Positions 32,700 through 44,215 of a stretch of DNA of 64,000 nt are shown one piece after another. This stretch comes from Miscanthus floridulus (taxonomy: Eukaryota; Streptophyta; Magnoliopsida; Poales; Poaceae), in contig NC_089582.1 of the NCBI RefSeq assembly GCF_019320115.1, positions 120,077,856 through 120,141,855 on the forward strand, read 5' to 3'. Both the position numbers and the translations under genes were made by a program. The notes beneath the pieces are model-generated. The model was not told where the DNA came from and made no database searches. It saw only the letters and a program-made list of their open reading frames with translations. Positions within the stretch are counted from its first letter, which is position 1. The number at the start of each line of letters is the position of its first letter.

Positions 32700-35600
32700 T
32701 CAATTTTTAGTGAAGTTACTAAAATCAAGCACATTTAGTTCATTCCGCAATCTACAAAATGTTGCCTCATCTAGCGGTTTAGTAAAGATATCCGCCAATT
32801 GATCCTTGGTCCTTACACCTTCTAGTGATATATCATTTTTAGCAACATGATCTCTAAGAAAGTGATGGCGGATATCTATGTGCTTGGTGCGAGAGTGTTG
32901 AACCAGATTATTTGCAAGTTTTACTGCACTTTCATTGTCGCACAAAAGAGGTACTTTATCTAGAACTACACCATAGTCTAGCAAAGTTTGTTTCATGTAA
33001 AGTATTTGTGCACAACAAGTACCCGCAGCAATGTATTCCGCTTTGGCGATGGACAAAGCCACACTATTTTTCATCTTGTAGGACCAAGACACAAGTGATC
33101 TACCAAGCAAATAGCACCCTCCGTATGTGCTTTTTCTATCAACTTTGCATCCGGCATAATCCGAATCGGAATAGCCAATTAATTCAAATCTAGCTCCTTT
33201 GGGATACCAAAGGCCAATGTTTGGTGTGTGCTTAAGATACCTAAGGATTCTTTTTACGGCAATTAAATGAGTTTCCTTAGGATTAGCTTGAAACCTAGCA
33301 CACATACACACACTAAACATGATGTCGGGCCTAGATGTGGTCAAATACAACAAGCTACTAATCATAGAGTGGTAGAGAGTTTGATCAACCGGGTTACCTC
33401 CCTCATCTAGGTCGAGATGTCCATTGGTTGGCATTGGAGTCTTGATTGGCTTACATTCATCCATCTTGAATCTCTTGAGAAGATCATTAGTATATTTCTC
33501 TTGAGAGATAAAAATCCCTTCTCTTATTTGCTTGACTTGAAAACCAAGAAAGAATGTAAGCTCTCCAATCATTGACATCTCGAACTCCCTTGACATCAAT
33601 TCACCAAATTCTTTGCATGAATCTTCATTTGATGATCCAAAGATAATATCATCAACATACACTTGACAAATAAAGATATGCCCATCAAGCTTCTTGGTGA
33701 ATAGTGTGGTATCGACCTTCCCAATGATGAAGCCCTTCTCAATGAGGAAATCCCAAAGGCGCTTATACCAAGCTCTTGAGGCTTGCTTAAGCCCATATAG
33801 TGCCTTGGACAACCTATAAACATGATTAGGATATCTAGGGTCTTCAAACCCGGGAGATTGATCAACATAGACTAGTTCATTAATAAAGCCATTTAAAAAT
33901 GCACTTTTCACATCCATTTAATAAAGTTTTATTTCATGATGTGATGCATATGCAAGGAGGATACGGATGGCTTCTGATCTTGCAACCGGTGCAAAGGTCT
34001 CTCCAAAATCCAAACCTTCAACATGAGAGAACCCCTTTGCAACTAGTCTTGCCTTGTTCCTCACAACAACACCTTGACCATCTTGCTTGTTTTAGAATAC
34101 CCATTTTGTTCCAATGACTCTTGCACCTTTTGGCCGCTCTTCAAGAGTCCAAACTTCATTGTGAGTGAAGTTGTTCAACTCTTCATGCATGGCATTTATC
34201 CAATCTGGATGTTGAAGAGCTTCTTCTACCTTAGTAGGCTCAAAACAAGAGACAAAAGAGTGATGAGCAATAAATGAAGCAAGTTTTTGAGATTGAGTCA
34301 TTACACCCTTTGATGGACTCCCTATGATGAGATCTTGTGGATGATCTTGAAGTAGGGGGGTATTTCTTCTATTGATCACTTGAGGGGGAGGTTGTGGAGC
34401 ATCAACATCTTGTGCTTGTACCACCATTTGTTCATGGGAGACATGAGTATCTTCATTTTCTACTCTCCCATCTTTTTTATCATCTTGTGGCACATTTGAT
34501 GAAGAAGGTGGATCAATCACTTGTACATCATCTTTATCATCTTTAGGCTTGATGTCTCCAATAGGAATGTTTTTCATAGCCTCCCTCAATGGTTCATCAC
34601 CTACATCATCAAGATTCTCATGTGCTCCTTGGGAGCCATTAGATTCATCAAATTCCACATCATATGTTTCTTCAACCAAGCCGGTGGCATGATTAAATAC
34701 TCTATATGCTTTGGACTTTGATGAGTAACCAATAAGAAAACCAATATCACAACGTCTTTGGAACTTTCCTAGGTGTTGCCGTTTCTTGTAGATGTAGCAT
34801 TTGCAACCAAACACCCTAAAGAAGGAGACGTCCGGCTTCTTCCCATTGAGCAACTCATAAGGTGTCTTGCTAAGGAACTTTTGAAGGAATAGGCGGTTTG
34901 ATGCATAGCATGCGGTGTTGATTGCTTCCACCCATAGAGCTTCGGGGGTGTTATACTCATCAAGCATTGTTCTTGCAAGAGTGATCAATGTCCGGTTCTT
35001 CCTCTCAACTACACCATTTTATTGAGGAGTATATGTTGCGGAGACTTCATGTTTGATTCCAACTTCATCACAATAAGCTTCTATGTTTGTGTTGTCAAAT
35101 TCTTTCCCATTGTCACTTCTTATCTTCTTGAGCTTCACTTCAAATTCATTTTGTGCTCTCTTGGCAAACGTCTTGAAGCAAGATGCAACTTTGGATTTGT
35201 CATGAAGGAAGAATACACATGTATACCTTGAATAATCATCAACAATCACAAGACAATAAAGATTTCCTCCCAAACTCTTGTATGTTGTTGGTCCAAATAA
35301 ATCCATGTGAAGGAGTTCTAGAACTCTTGCGGTTGACATGAAAGCTTTTGTTGGATGGGTATTTGCAACTTGCTTGCCGGCTTGACATGCACTACAAAGC
35401 TTGTCCTTCTCAAACTTTACATCCTTCAACCCTCTCATCAAATCATTCTTCATAAGCTTCTTGAGTGAGCTCATCCCAACATGAGCAAGTCTTCTATGCC
35501 ATAGCCACCCAAGTGTTGTTTTAGTGAATAGGCATATCTTCAAGTTTGCATCTTCAGAGGTGAAGTCCACTAGATATAGGTTGTTGTATCTAAATCCTTT

Positions 35601-35927
35601 GAATATCACATGATCATCATCCTTCTTGGATACAACAACCTCCTTCTCGGTAAACAAGCATTGGAAGCCAAGATCACACAATTGTCCAACGGATAGCAAG
35701 TTGAAACTCAATGAAGCAACATATAGCACATTGGAGATGGAATGATCATTTGATATTGCCACTTTGCCCAATCCTTTGACTTTGCCCTTTGAGTTATCTC
35801 CAAATATGATTCTTTCTTGCCCATCTACTTCTTCATCAAGTGAGGTGAACATACGAGGATCACCGGTCATATGTTGTGTGCAACCACTATCAATAACCCA
35901 ATGACTTCCACCGGTCTTGTAGTTCAT
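32700..35927 (-). pseudogene. Copia Pol (protease, integrase, RT, RNase H), family B, broken
   Basis: One frame from about 35927 to TAA at 32700. The protease active site DSG is intact in WVIDSGCTQHMTG (about 35895-35857). GAG-pre-integrase (WHRRLAH, CSACQ) is followed by the integrase core with Asp (HMDLFGP), Asp (RSDNGKEF) and Glu (ERKN). Reverse transcriptase carries MDVKSAFLNG and YVDD (near 33650), and RNase H ends DIFTKPLDE. The gene would copy and insert the element. In-frame TAA codons at 35019, 34092 and 33918 inactivate it. Pol is in a different frame from gag. Otherwise well preserved, so decay is recent. Confidence 0.93.
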
Positions 35928-35941
35928 CTACACACAAGAGA

Positions 35942-38377
35942 TCAAGCTTTAGGAACCCAAACTTGTTGAGGGCCCTTCACCTTCTCAACAAGTGACTTTG
36001 CCACCCAAATTTTCTTAGGCCTATTCTTGTTGGGAGGACCTAAGAACATCACTTTCATCTTTTCACTAGAATCCTTTCTAAGCATGTAGTGAGCATTGAA
36101 AGCAAAGGGTCTAGCATGCTTGGGCAAGGGTTGTGGTGGTGGAGTTTGGCACTCATGAGCAAAGTGGCCTTCTTGTCCACACTCAAAGCATCTCTTTGGC
36201 TTTGGCTTTGGCTTTGATTGTTGTTGTTGAGCTTGAGCCTTCTTCTCTTTGTTTACCATGTACCCAATGCCACTTCTATCCATCTTCATGATGGTGTTCA
36301 TTAGAAGCTCACTTTGAAGATATTTGCCTCTAGTGAACTTGCTTAATCCAATCTTAAGATGCTCTTTTTCCAACTTAAGCTTCTTGTTCTCTTCCTTGAG
36401 TGCATCACTACTTTTATCTTCCTTGAGTGCAACCTTGTTTCTTTCTTCCTTGAGTTTCTTGTTTTCTTCTTTTAGCTTCTCATTCTCAAGAATCAAGTTG
36501 ACATCATGATCAAGAGTTTCTAGCACAATGGTGTTGTGGGTTTTGAACTCTTCAAACTCTTTCTTTAGCTTTTCATTGTCATGCTTGAGCTTGACATACT
36601 CATCATAGTCATTGCACTCAACCACTTGCTTGCCTCTGCCACTAGATCCTTGCTCAATGCTCTCATCAATAAGATCATCACATGATGTAGCTATATCAAT
36701 CTTAACAACATCATTAGTGGCATCATGTGGCTCATTGGGTAAAAATTCTTGAGCAATAACAAGGGTATCATGATTAACCTTAAGAGTGGTATATTCATCC
36801 TTTAGCTTGTTATGGCTAGTGATGAGCTCTTTGTGCACCCACTCAAGTTTATCATGTTTATCTTTGAGCTCTTTCTTAGAAGATTTGAGCTCCTTGAGTT
36901 TGGATGACATAGCATCATTTGCTTCTCTAAGCTCAACACTAGCCTTTTCGGCTATCTCACATTTAGCTAAAAGAGAATCATTCTTAATCTCAAGCTTTTC
37001 ATTTTTAGCTCTAGTCTTTATAATGATCTTGGTGTATTTCTTTAGTAATTTAGCAAGATCATCATAAGTAGGTGACTCATATTCATCATCGCTATCACTA
37101 TCACTATCATCATTATGAGCATGATCATCACCACTACTATCATCATCATGTGATACCTTTCATTCACCTTTGGCCATAAGGCATAGGTGTGTAGAGGATG
37201 ATGGCGGTGGTGGCGGTGAAGATGATGAGTCAATAGCAATGGCGGCCACCTTCTCGTTGTCACTTTCATCATCGGATGATCCACTAGATGAGTCAATGTC
37301 CGTGAGCCAATCACCGACGATGTAAGCCTTTCCACTCTTCTTCTTCTTGTGGAAATCCTTCTTCTTGCCATCTCTCTTCTTGTATGGCTTGTTCTTTTTC
37401 TTTTCATCTTCATCTTCATTGCTTGAGTCATCTTTCTTGCCCTTGTTCTGGTTCTTGAACTTGTCTTTCTTGGGCTTTGTGCATTGGTGAGCTAGATGAC
37501 CAAGTTCTCCACAATCGTAGCAATCCATCTCAGAGATTGGCTTCCTTCTAGAGCTTGTGAAGAACTTCTTCTTCTTGCCATCAAACTTGATGCCACTCTT
37601 GTTGAGCTTCTTTAGCATCTTGGCGGTCTTCTTCACCATGAGAGCAAGACTTTCATCATCAACTTCATCTTCACTTGAGCTCTCATACTCAAGTCTTGCT
37701 TTGCCCTTCTCTTGGCTAGCCTTGAATGCTAAATCTTTTTCTTTCTTCTTTGTAGAGGATGAGCCATCTTGAGGTGTGATGTGCATATACATCTCATGAG
37801 CATTGATCTTCCCCAAGATTTATGTTGGTGTAGCGGTGGAAAGATCACCTTGGTGTAGCACGGTCACAATATGCCCATATTTGTCAATAGGGAGGACACT
37901 CAAGATCTTTCTTACAACATTGGATGGTTACATTTGAGTAAGTCCAAGCCCATTGACTTCCTCTACAAGAACATTCAAACGTGAATATATTTCATTAGAA
38001 CATTCTTTAGGAAGCATTTCAAAAGAGTTGAGCTTCTTCATGACAAGATGATAGCATTCCTCACGCTCACTCTTAGTTCCCTCATGGAGCGCACAAACGT
38101 CCGACCATAGTGCATGGGCGTCTTTGTGGTTCCTCACTCGATTAAACACATCTTTGCAAAGGCCTCTAAAGATGGTGTTCTGAGCCTTTGCATTCCACTT
38201 CTCATAATTCACCTCATCACCTTGTAGGTTAGTAGCATCCTGAGGTTTTGGGAAGCCTTGTGAGGCGGCCCTAAGTATGCCAACATCTAGAGCCTCTAGA
38301 TACGCCTCTATGCAAATTTTCCAATAAGGAAAGTCATCCCCCTCAAAGATAGGAGGAGGTCCATCCCCGTGAGACAT
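35942..38377 (-). pseudogene. Copia Gag with two zinc knuckles and coiled coil, family B, broken
   Basis: ATG at 38377 (MSHGDGPPPIFEGDDFPYW). UBN2 domain to about 37800, then a lysine-rich linker. The first zinc knuckle CYDCGELGHLAHQC lies near 37530-37490, followed by an acidic/serine region. A long coiled coil rich in KLKEENKKLKEE heptads covers about 37070-36300, and the second knuckle CFECGQEGHFAHEC lies near 36195-36155. The gene ends with VWVPKA and TGA at 35942. Stops in the same frame: TAA 37928, TAA 37820, TGA 37160. This oversized Gag with a coiled coil between two knuckles is typical of the SIRE lineage. Confidence 0.9.
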
Positions 38378-38415
38378 CTTGCTCTAAGCGGTTAAGCCTA
38401 AATACGTGAGCACGA

Positions 38416-38428
38416 GGCTCTGATACCA
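38416..38428 (-). other. Primer-binding site, family B
   Basis: The plus strand reads GGCTCTGATACCA, which is TGGTATCAGAGCC on the element strand, the initiator methionine tRNA primer site. It lies two bases inside the 5' LTR. Confidence 0.92.
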
Positions 38429-38430
38429 AT

Positions 38431-39891
38431 TGAAAGGATCAAGATGCCCAAGAGGGGGTGAATTGGGCTAATTCTAAATTTCTTTGCAATAATTAAATCC
38501 TATGGTTAGCCCAATTAACCCCTTGTGCCTAGAAAGTGTTCCTAATTGTTCTACCGCACAAAAGACTTGCAACCTAAGTTCCAATCATACTCTAGCATGG
38601 CAATTCTAAGAATGTAAAGACATGAAATGAATTTCTCAAAGTAAATGCTCAAAGTAAATAGAGAGGAAGGAACGCGGCGATGTTTTGCCGAGGTATCGGA
38701 GAGTCGCCACTCTCCACTAGTCCTCGTTGGAGCACCCGCGCAAGGGTGTAGCTCCCCCTTGATCCGCGCAAGGATCAAGCGCTCTCTACAGGTTGATTCT
38801 TCGACACTATATCGCGGTGAATCACCCACAACTGCTCACAACTTGAGTTGGGTCACCCACAAGCTCCGTCGGGTGATCACCGAACTCCTAATCACCACCA
38901 AGCCATCTAGGTGATGGCGATCACCAAAAGTAACAAGCACGAACTCTCACTTGACCACGACAAGCCTAATGAGAAGGTGGATGCACACTTTGCTACTCTT
39001 GATCTTCACTAATGAGGGCTGTCTTTGGGATTCTCAAATCTCAATCACCTCACTAGGACCTTGCTCTTCTTGGCACTCTCTAAGGAGTTTCTTAGCTGTT
39101 GGAATGAGCAAAAGTACCCCCACACACGAGTGGAGGCTCTATTTATAACATGGGCTGAAAAACAAACCGTTATGTGCCTCTACGGGGTGACCGGACGCTA
39201 CGGTCAGTATACCCCGAACTCCAGTGTTTACAGTGTAATCGGACGCTAGGCAGCATCCGATTAGCACTGACCGGACGCGTCTGATCATGATTTTCCCTCT
39301 CTGGAACCTTACTGGAGTCGACCGGACGCTGCCTCTCAGCGTCTAGTCACTTGACCTCTCAGCGTCCGGTCAAACCAGACGCAAACACCTTGGTCAAATG
39401 AACTGACCGGACCCTGAACCAGCGTCCAGTCAAAACGGAGCCAGCGTCCGGTCAGTATTTGACCCTCCATTCACTTCCAACTCTCGGTCATATGTGAATG
39501 AAGTTTGCTCCATTGGATCTAAGGGATATCTTGGAGCTACCTAGTGCTAGTTTTAACAAGTGTGCACCACACCTAACTCACTAGACTCACCTAGGTCAAG
39601 CTACCCGTCCATACCCCCCTTAATAGTACGGCCAAAGGAAAAACAAAGTCCTAAACTACTCTAAGTGTCTCTCCAACTCCAATCGACACTTAGAACTAGT
39701 CATCCTTAACCTTGTCGTCCATCCTTTGAAACTGAAACAATTTCCATTGTAGGGGCATGACCACCTTGATTGCCCAATCGATCTCCATTACCATGACCTA
39801 ACTTAATTGCCTCTGCAAAACAAACATTAGTCATACTAATCTTGTATTGTTATTAATCACCGAAACCCTACTAGGGGCCTAGATGCTTTTA
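38431..39891 (-). repeat. 5' LTR of family B element
   Basis: On plus it starts TGAAAGGATCAAGATGCCC and ends GATGCTTTTA, with the terminal CA changed to TA. GACCGGACGC array 39187-39455, TATTTATA at 39140-39147, leader stem-loop 1 at 38910-38925. Homologous to 23272-24747. Confidence 0.92.
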
Positions 39892-39993
39892 GAAGACATG
39901 TCGAAAGCTAACTAGAGATAAGAAAAGACAAGTTGTGTGCCGAGTCTAGGTTGGAATTAGGCCATGCTTTGTTGTATTAAGCTATTAGGTCTT

Positions 39994-41948
39994 TGAAAGG
40001 TCCAAATGGCTAGAGGGGGGTAAATAGCTTGTTAAAAACTTCTACAACAACACTTAGCAAACCGGTTATACAAACATGAGGCGAAGCGAGTGTTTCGCTA
40101 GCCTACTAAAAATGCAGGCCACCTACCACAATTCTAGTTTCTATAGTCTCTATCCACACAATGGCTATGTTGCTACACTAAGTTAGTGTGCTCTCAAAGG
40201 CTAACTAAAGAGCCACACTAACCAAACTAATAAACTCTCACGACTAGCTATACTAAAGAGCTTGACAACTAGTTTGCGGTAATGTAAAGAGATAGAGCAA
40301 GATGATTATACCGTCGAGTCGAGGAATGAACCAATTAATCATAAGAATGAATACCAATCACCTCGGAATCAAATGATGACACAATGATTTTTTACCGAGG
40401 TTCACTTGTTTGCCGGCAAGCTAGTCCTCGTTGTGGCGATTCACTCACTTGAAGGTTCACGCACTAATTCGCATCACACGCCAAACTCTCAATAGGGTGC
40501 CACACAACCATAACAAGGTGAGGATCACACAAGTCACGAGCAATTTACTAGAATACCTTTTGGCTCTCCACCGGGGAAAGGTCAAGAACCCCTCACAATC
40601 ACCACGATCGGAGCCAGAGACAATCACCAACCTCTGCTCGACGATCCTCGCTGCTCCAAGCCGTCTAGATGGCGGCAACCACCAATAGTAACAAGCGAAT
40701 CCCGTAGTAAAACACGAACACGAAGTGCCTCTAGATGCAAACACTCAAGCAATGCACTTGGATTCACTCCCAATCTCACAAAGATGATGAATCAACGATG
40801 GAGATGAGTGGGAGGGCTTTGGCTAAGCTCGCAAGGTTGCTATGTCAGTGCAAATGGCCAAGAGGGTGAGCTAGAGCTGGCAATGGAGCTTAAATAGAAG
40901 CCCCCAAGAAATAGAGCCGTTGTACCCCTTCACTGGGCACTACTCGGGGTGACCGGATGTTCCAGTCAGATTGACCGGACGCACCCGGTCCAGCGTCCAG
41001 TCAATGGATGCACACCACGTGTCGCCTCCATTCAACCTCAGTCGCTTGATATCAATGATCAAGTGATGTCCGGACGCAGCACAGTGCCAAGACCGGACGC
41101 ACCTTTGCCGAGTCCGGTCGTTTCTAGAGAGGTTCCATTCACGACCAGACGCATCAGTTTGATCAAGACCGGACGTAGGACCCCAGCGTCCGGTCACTTC
41201 TAGTAAGGTTCCACTCGCGACTGGACGCGTCCGGTCGTGCCCGACCGAACTCGCCCAGCGTCCGATCACTCACCTTCTTCACTGTGCGCCGCCATATCAG
41301 CATGATCGGACGCTGAACAGTGTTCAGCCAGAGTCTGGTCGCCTACGTCCGATCAAGAGACCGAGGGCGGCCTTCACTGCGCACCACTGACCGGAGCAGA
41401 CCCCAGCATCCGGTCACTGCGTGACCAGCGTTCGGTGCACTCTGTGAAACCCTGTCTTTTCTATATAGGGCGCCGGTGAAGTTTCAAACTCTTGGTCAAA
41501 TGTGCCAACCACCAAGTGTATCATCTTGTGCACATGTGTTAGCATATTTTCACAAATGTTTTCAAGGGTGTTAGTAGTCCACTAGATCCTAAATGCATAT
41601 GCAATGAGTTAGAGCATCTAGTGGCACTTTGATAACCGCATTTCGATACGAGTTTCACCTCTCTTAATAGTACGACTATCGATCCTAAATGTGATCACAC
41701 TCTCTAAGTGTCTCGATCACTAAACCGAAAAGCTCTTATCAATTTCACCTTTGCCTTGAGCTTTTGTTTTTCTCTTACTTCTTTTCCAAGTCCAAGCACT
41801 TGATCATCACTATGGCATCACCATTATCTTGTCATGATCTTCATTTGCTTCACCACTTGGAATGTGCTACCTATCTCATGAACACTTTGATAAACTAGGT
41901 TAGCACTTAGGGTTTCATCAATTCACCAAAACCAAACTAGAGCTTTTA
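39994..41948 (-). mobile_element. Solo LTR, family C
   Basis: TGAAAGGTCC... to ...GAGCTTTTA, with target duplication GTCTT at 39989-39993 and 41949-41953. About 1.95 kb. Homologous in reverse to the LTRs of 52185-62841. It has a GACCGGACGC array (40949-41440), a TATTTAAG-type TATA box on minus near 40890, and stem-loop 1 at 40668-40683 (GATGGCGGCAACCACC), which keeps its pairs by G-T wobble. Stem-loop 2 is at 40405-40420. No interior remains, so it is a solo LTR. The terminal CA has become TA. Confidence 0.9.
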
Positions 41949-42006
41949 GTCTTATAATTTCGATCAGAACCAAATAGCTGAGGGGCTAGTGCCGGGGGTA
42001 TTTATA
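41949..42006 (+). other. Gypsy 3' end with polypurine-like tract
   Basis: GAGGGGCTAGTGCCGGGGGT directly precedes the LTR at 42007, consistent with a plus-strand priming tract of a gypsy element. Confidence 0.5.
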
Positions 42007-42397
42007 TGTTGGGGACCCCACCATCATGTTTAGGGTCCAATTACATAGCCAAGGGGCTATTCGTAGCTTTTAGTGGTATTTTTATAAATACAAATCTCAC
42101 CAGGACCCATTAGTAGCCCTTAATGATGCTTTTGTAAATATGAACCCCACCGGAGGACATAAAAAGAATTTCCTCTCCCACCTCTCCTATAAAAGGGGGA
42201 GAGGAGAAGATGGGTGCTGAACACTCTCCTTTGTCTTCTTCTCTTTTATTCGCTCTCTCGCTTGGTCCTCCCATTCTTGTTTTCTAAAGTAACACGAGTT
42301 ATTCTACATCAAACTTCCAAGATAATTAATAGGACACTAATTCAAGATATTTATCTAAAGTGATTTCTTCAAGAAAACCTTCTAGGTAGGACCATCA
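42007..42397 (+). repeat. Gypsy-type 3' LTR (391 bp)
   Basis: TGTTGGGGACCCC... to ...AGGACCATCA. Contains TATAAAAGGGGGAGAGGAG (TATA box at about 42191) followed by a C/T-rich leader, as in many grass gypsy LTRs. The partner LTR is not seen in the window. Confidence 0.55.
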
Positions 42398-42875
42398 GTA
42401 TAAGAAAATTGGAGATACTGTTTTCGCTAAGTGCTAAAGAAATTATGAAATTTAGCTACGTGACCATGTTATCAATTTAAAATGGCCATGGCTACATGAG
42501 TATATCGCTCCAAGCAACTCCAACATATGCTACCAAAACAAGCAACTGCACTATCCTAAACTATAGTTTACTTATAAAGCTATAAAGCATTGTCCAGAAA
42601 AGTATATCGCCTTATAACAATCCAGAACTAAAAGTATGTTCTCACTCAGTTCCTCAGAAACTATCTACTAAAAAGACAGCCCACATAGATCTTAATAAAA
42701 ACAAATAAAGATGGAAAATAAGCCAAACCTACATGCTGACGGGTTCAAGAGTTCACGGGGTAGGCGGTAGGCCGCAGGTAGGGGCAGCAATGGAAAATGA
42801 ATAGTTGACATCCGATTTTTTTCTTTAAAGTTTTTAACTCAGAGGCGCTATATATATATACCCTAAATTATCTAG
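42398..42875. other. No gene recognised
   Basis: AT-rich unique-looking sequence, with no motif or open frame worth annotating. Confidence 0.4.
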
Positions 42876-42980
42876 TACTCCATCCGTTATTCCATTCTAA
42901 ATTATAATTAAATTGTTCTGTCTGTTGGTAGATACACAGTGTTTGTTTTGTTATGTACCTAGAAAAAACAGGTGGGAGTA
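42876..42980. mobile_element. Stowaway-like MITE fragment
   Basis: TA at 42876-42877, then CTCCATCCGTTATTCCATTCTAAATTATAA-type left-end sequence. It closes with GTGGGAG and TA at 42979-42980. About 100 bp, with an internal deletion compared with usual copies. Confidence 0.6.
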
Positions 42981-42984
42981 TCAA

Positions 42985-44215
42985 ACATATCACCCCCTAA
43001 CTAGTTCTGACGGTAAAGTTAATTTCATAGCCGTTTTTTAGTATATAATCAACGTGGCACCATGTCACCATTTCATGTGACGCCATGTTGATGACGAGGG
43101 GGATAAGTTGAATTATACGTTGATAGTTTAGAGGGTTCAAATAGACTTTCCCAAAAATTTATAAAATGTTTTGTTAAGAAAAACATATTTTTTAAAAAAA
43201 TTAAGCAATTAAAAATCCTAAAATCCAGTTAAATCTTAGAAAAATTGTTTTAGCTTGGGAAAATATACATACGGTTTCATATTCCCTCCCAAATCGTACT
43301 ATATCTTCGGCCACCTCATTTTTGTGTTTATTTGCTAGTTCAGAGTGAAATAGACTTTAATGAAAATGTTGTACATTTTTTTCAAAATTTATCCAACAAT
43401 TTTTTAAAACTTTATGCAATTTAAAATCCAAAGTCTGGTTTACTTAAAGAAAAAACATAGAAAATTTGTTTATCTTGAAAAATACGAAACTAATTCTATA
43501 TTTTCTCCCTATCATACTCTATCTATTGGTACCTAGCACAAAGTTATCTGAATCTTCTACAAACAAGAGTTGTAATATTTTACCACCACCCGCGTAGAAA
43601 GTTGAAAACAAGCAATTATATTCTCATCTCTATACTACACATCTAGTCAGGTGCCAAGTAAATATACAATTTTTTGAAGAATCTAATATCAAAGTGCCAA
43701 GCAGGTTGTTAGTAACTGAAAACGCGAGGCCGGATGATAGCCCTTATATGCACCCGTGGGTAAGATTTGACACCCACATCTGACCATCGTCCATCTCGGA
43801 CCCCAACCAACTAAGACCCTTCGATCAAACTACTATCCCTACAAACAAATAAACATAAAAATGAGGCCATATAAGATTAAAACAACACCAAGCTAGGTGC
43901 TAGAAGATAGATTATTACTAGAAAAAGTCGAAACCCGTTTCATATTTTTTTCGAGTTAAACTAAATTTTAGGATTTTTAATTGTATATTTTCTAAAAAAT
44001 ATTTGGATTATTTTTTTAGAAAATATCTGGATTTTTATGAAAAAAATATTTGCATTGTTTTTTAAAATGTTATTTGTATAATGTACGTCTATTGGACCCC
44101 CTAAACTATCAACTTAGTCTCCTCCCCACGCGGCTGACGTGACCTCACGTAGACTAAAATCGTCACAAAACAATCGTCAAAACCAGCTAGGAGTGTGATT
44201 TGTCCGGTAATATCT
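42985..44215. mobile_element. Inverted-repeat element about 1.2 kb (MULE-like or foldback)
   Basis: GTTGATAGTTTAGAGGGTTC at about 43121 is matched in reverse at about 44095-44120 (CCCCCTAAACTATCAACTTA). Weaker inverted similarity extends outward for about 100-150 bases (CCCCCTAACTAGTTCTGACGG facing AAACCAGCTAGGAGTGTGA). The interior is AT-rich and non-coding. Long terminal inverted repeats suit a non-autonomous Mutator-like element, but no convincing 9-bp target duplication was found. Confidence 0.45.

Larger units (their letters stand above)
23272..39891 (-). mobile_element. SIRE-like copia element, family B, with gag, pol and extra ORF
   Basis: The two LTRs are 38431-39891 (5' in element orientation) and 23272-24747 (3'). 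A tRNA-Met primer site lies on the minus strand at 38428-38416, and a polypurine tract (AAAAAGGGAGA on minus, near 24761-24750) sits beside the 3' LTR. Gene order from right to left is gag (38377-35942), pol (35927-32700), a GC-rich spacer, and a third ORF (31163-28645). The span is 16.6 kb, of which 3.4 kb is a nested solo LTR (25231-28627). The flanking pentamers (CAAAG at 23267, GAAGA at 39892) do not match, and the right LTR ends TA instead of CA, so the target duplication is lost or mutated. Confidence 0.92.
22273..42397 (+). mobile_element. Remnant gypsy-type element hosting nested insertions
   Basis: Pieces: the tandem-repeat region (22273-23271), the short piece 39892-39993, and 41949-42397, which contains a purine/G-rich tract ending GGGGGTATTTATA and the 3' LTR 42007-42397. 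No pol coding is visible. The 5' boundary and 5' LTR are not found, and the element may extend left to about 20900. Nested inside are the family B element and a family C solo LTR. The lineage (Tat/Retand-like) is inferred from the tandem repeats. Confidence 0.5.
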
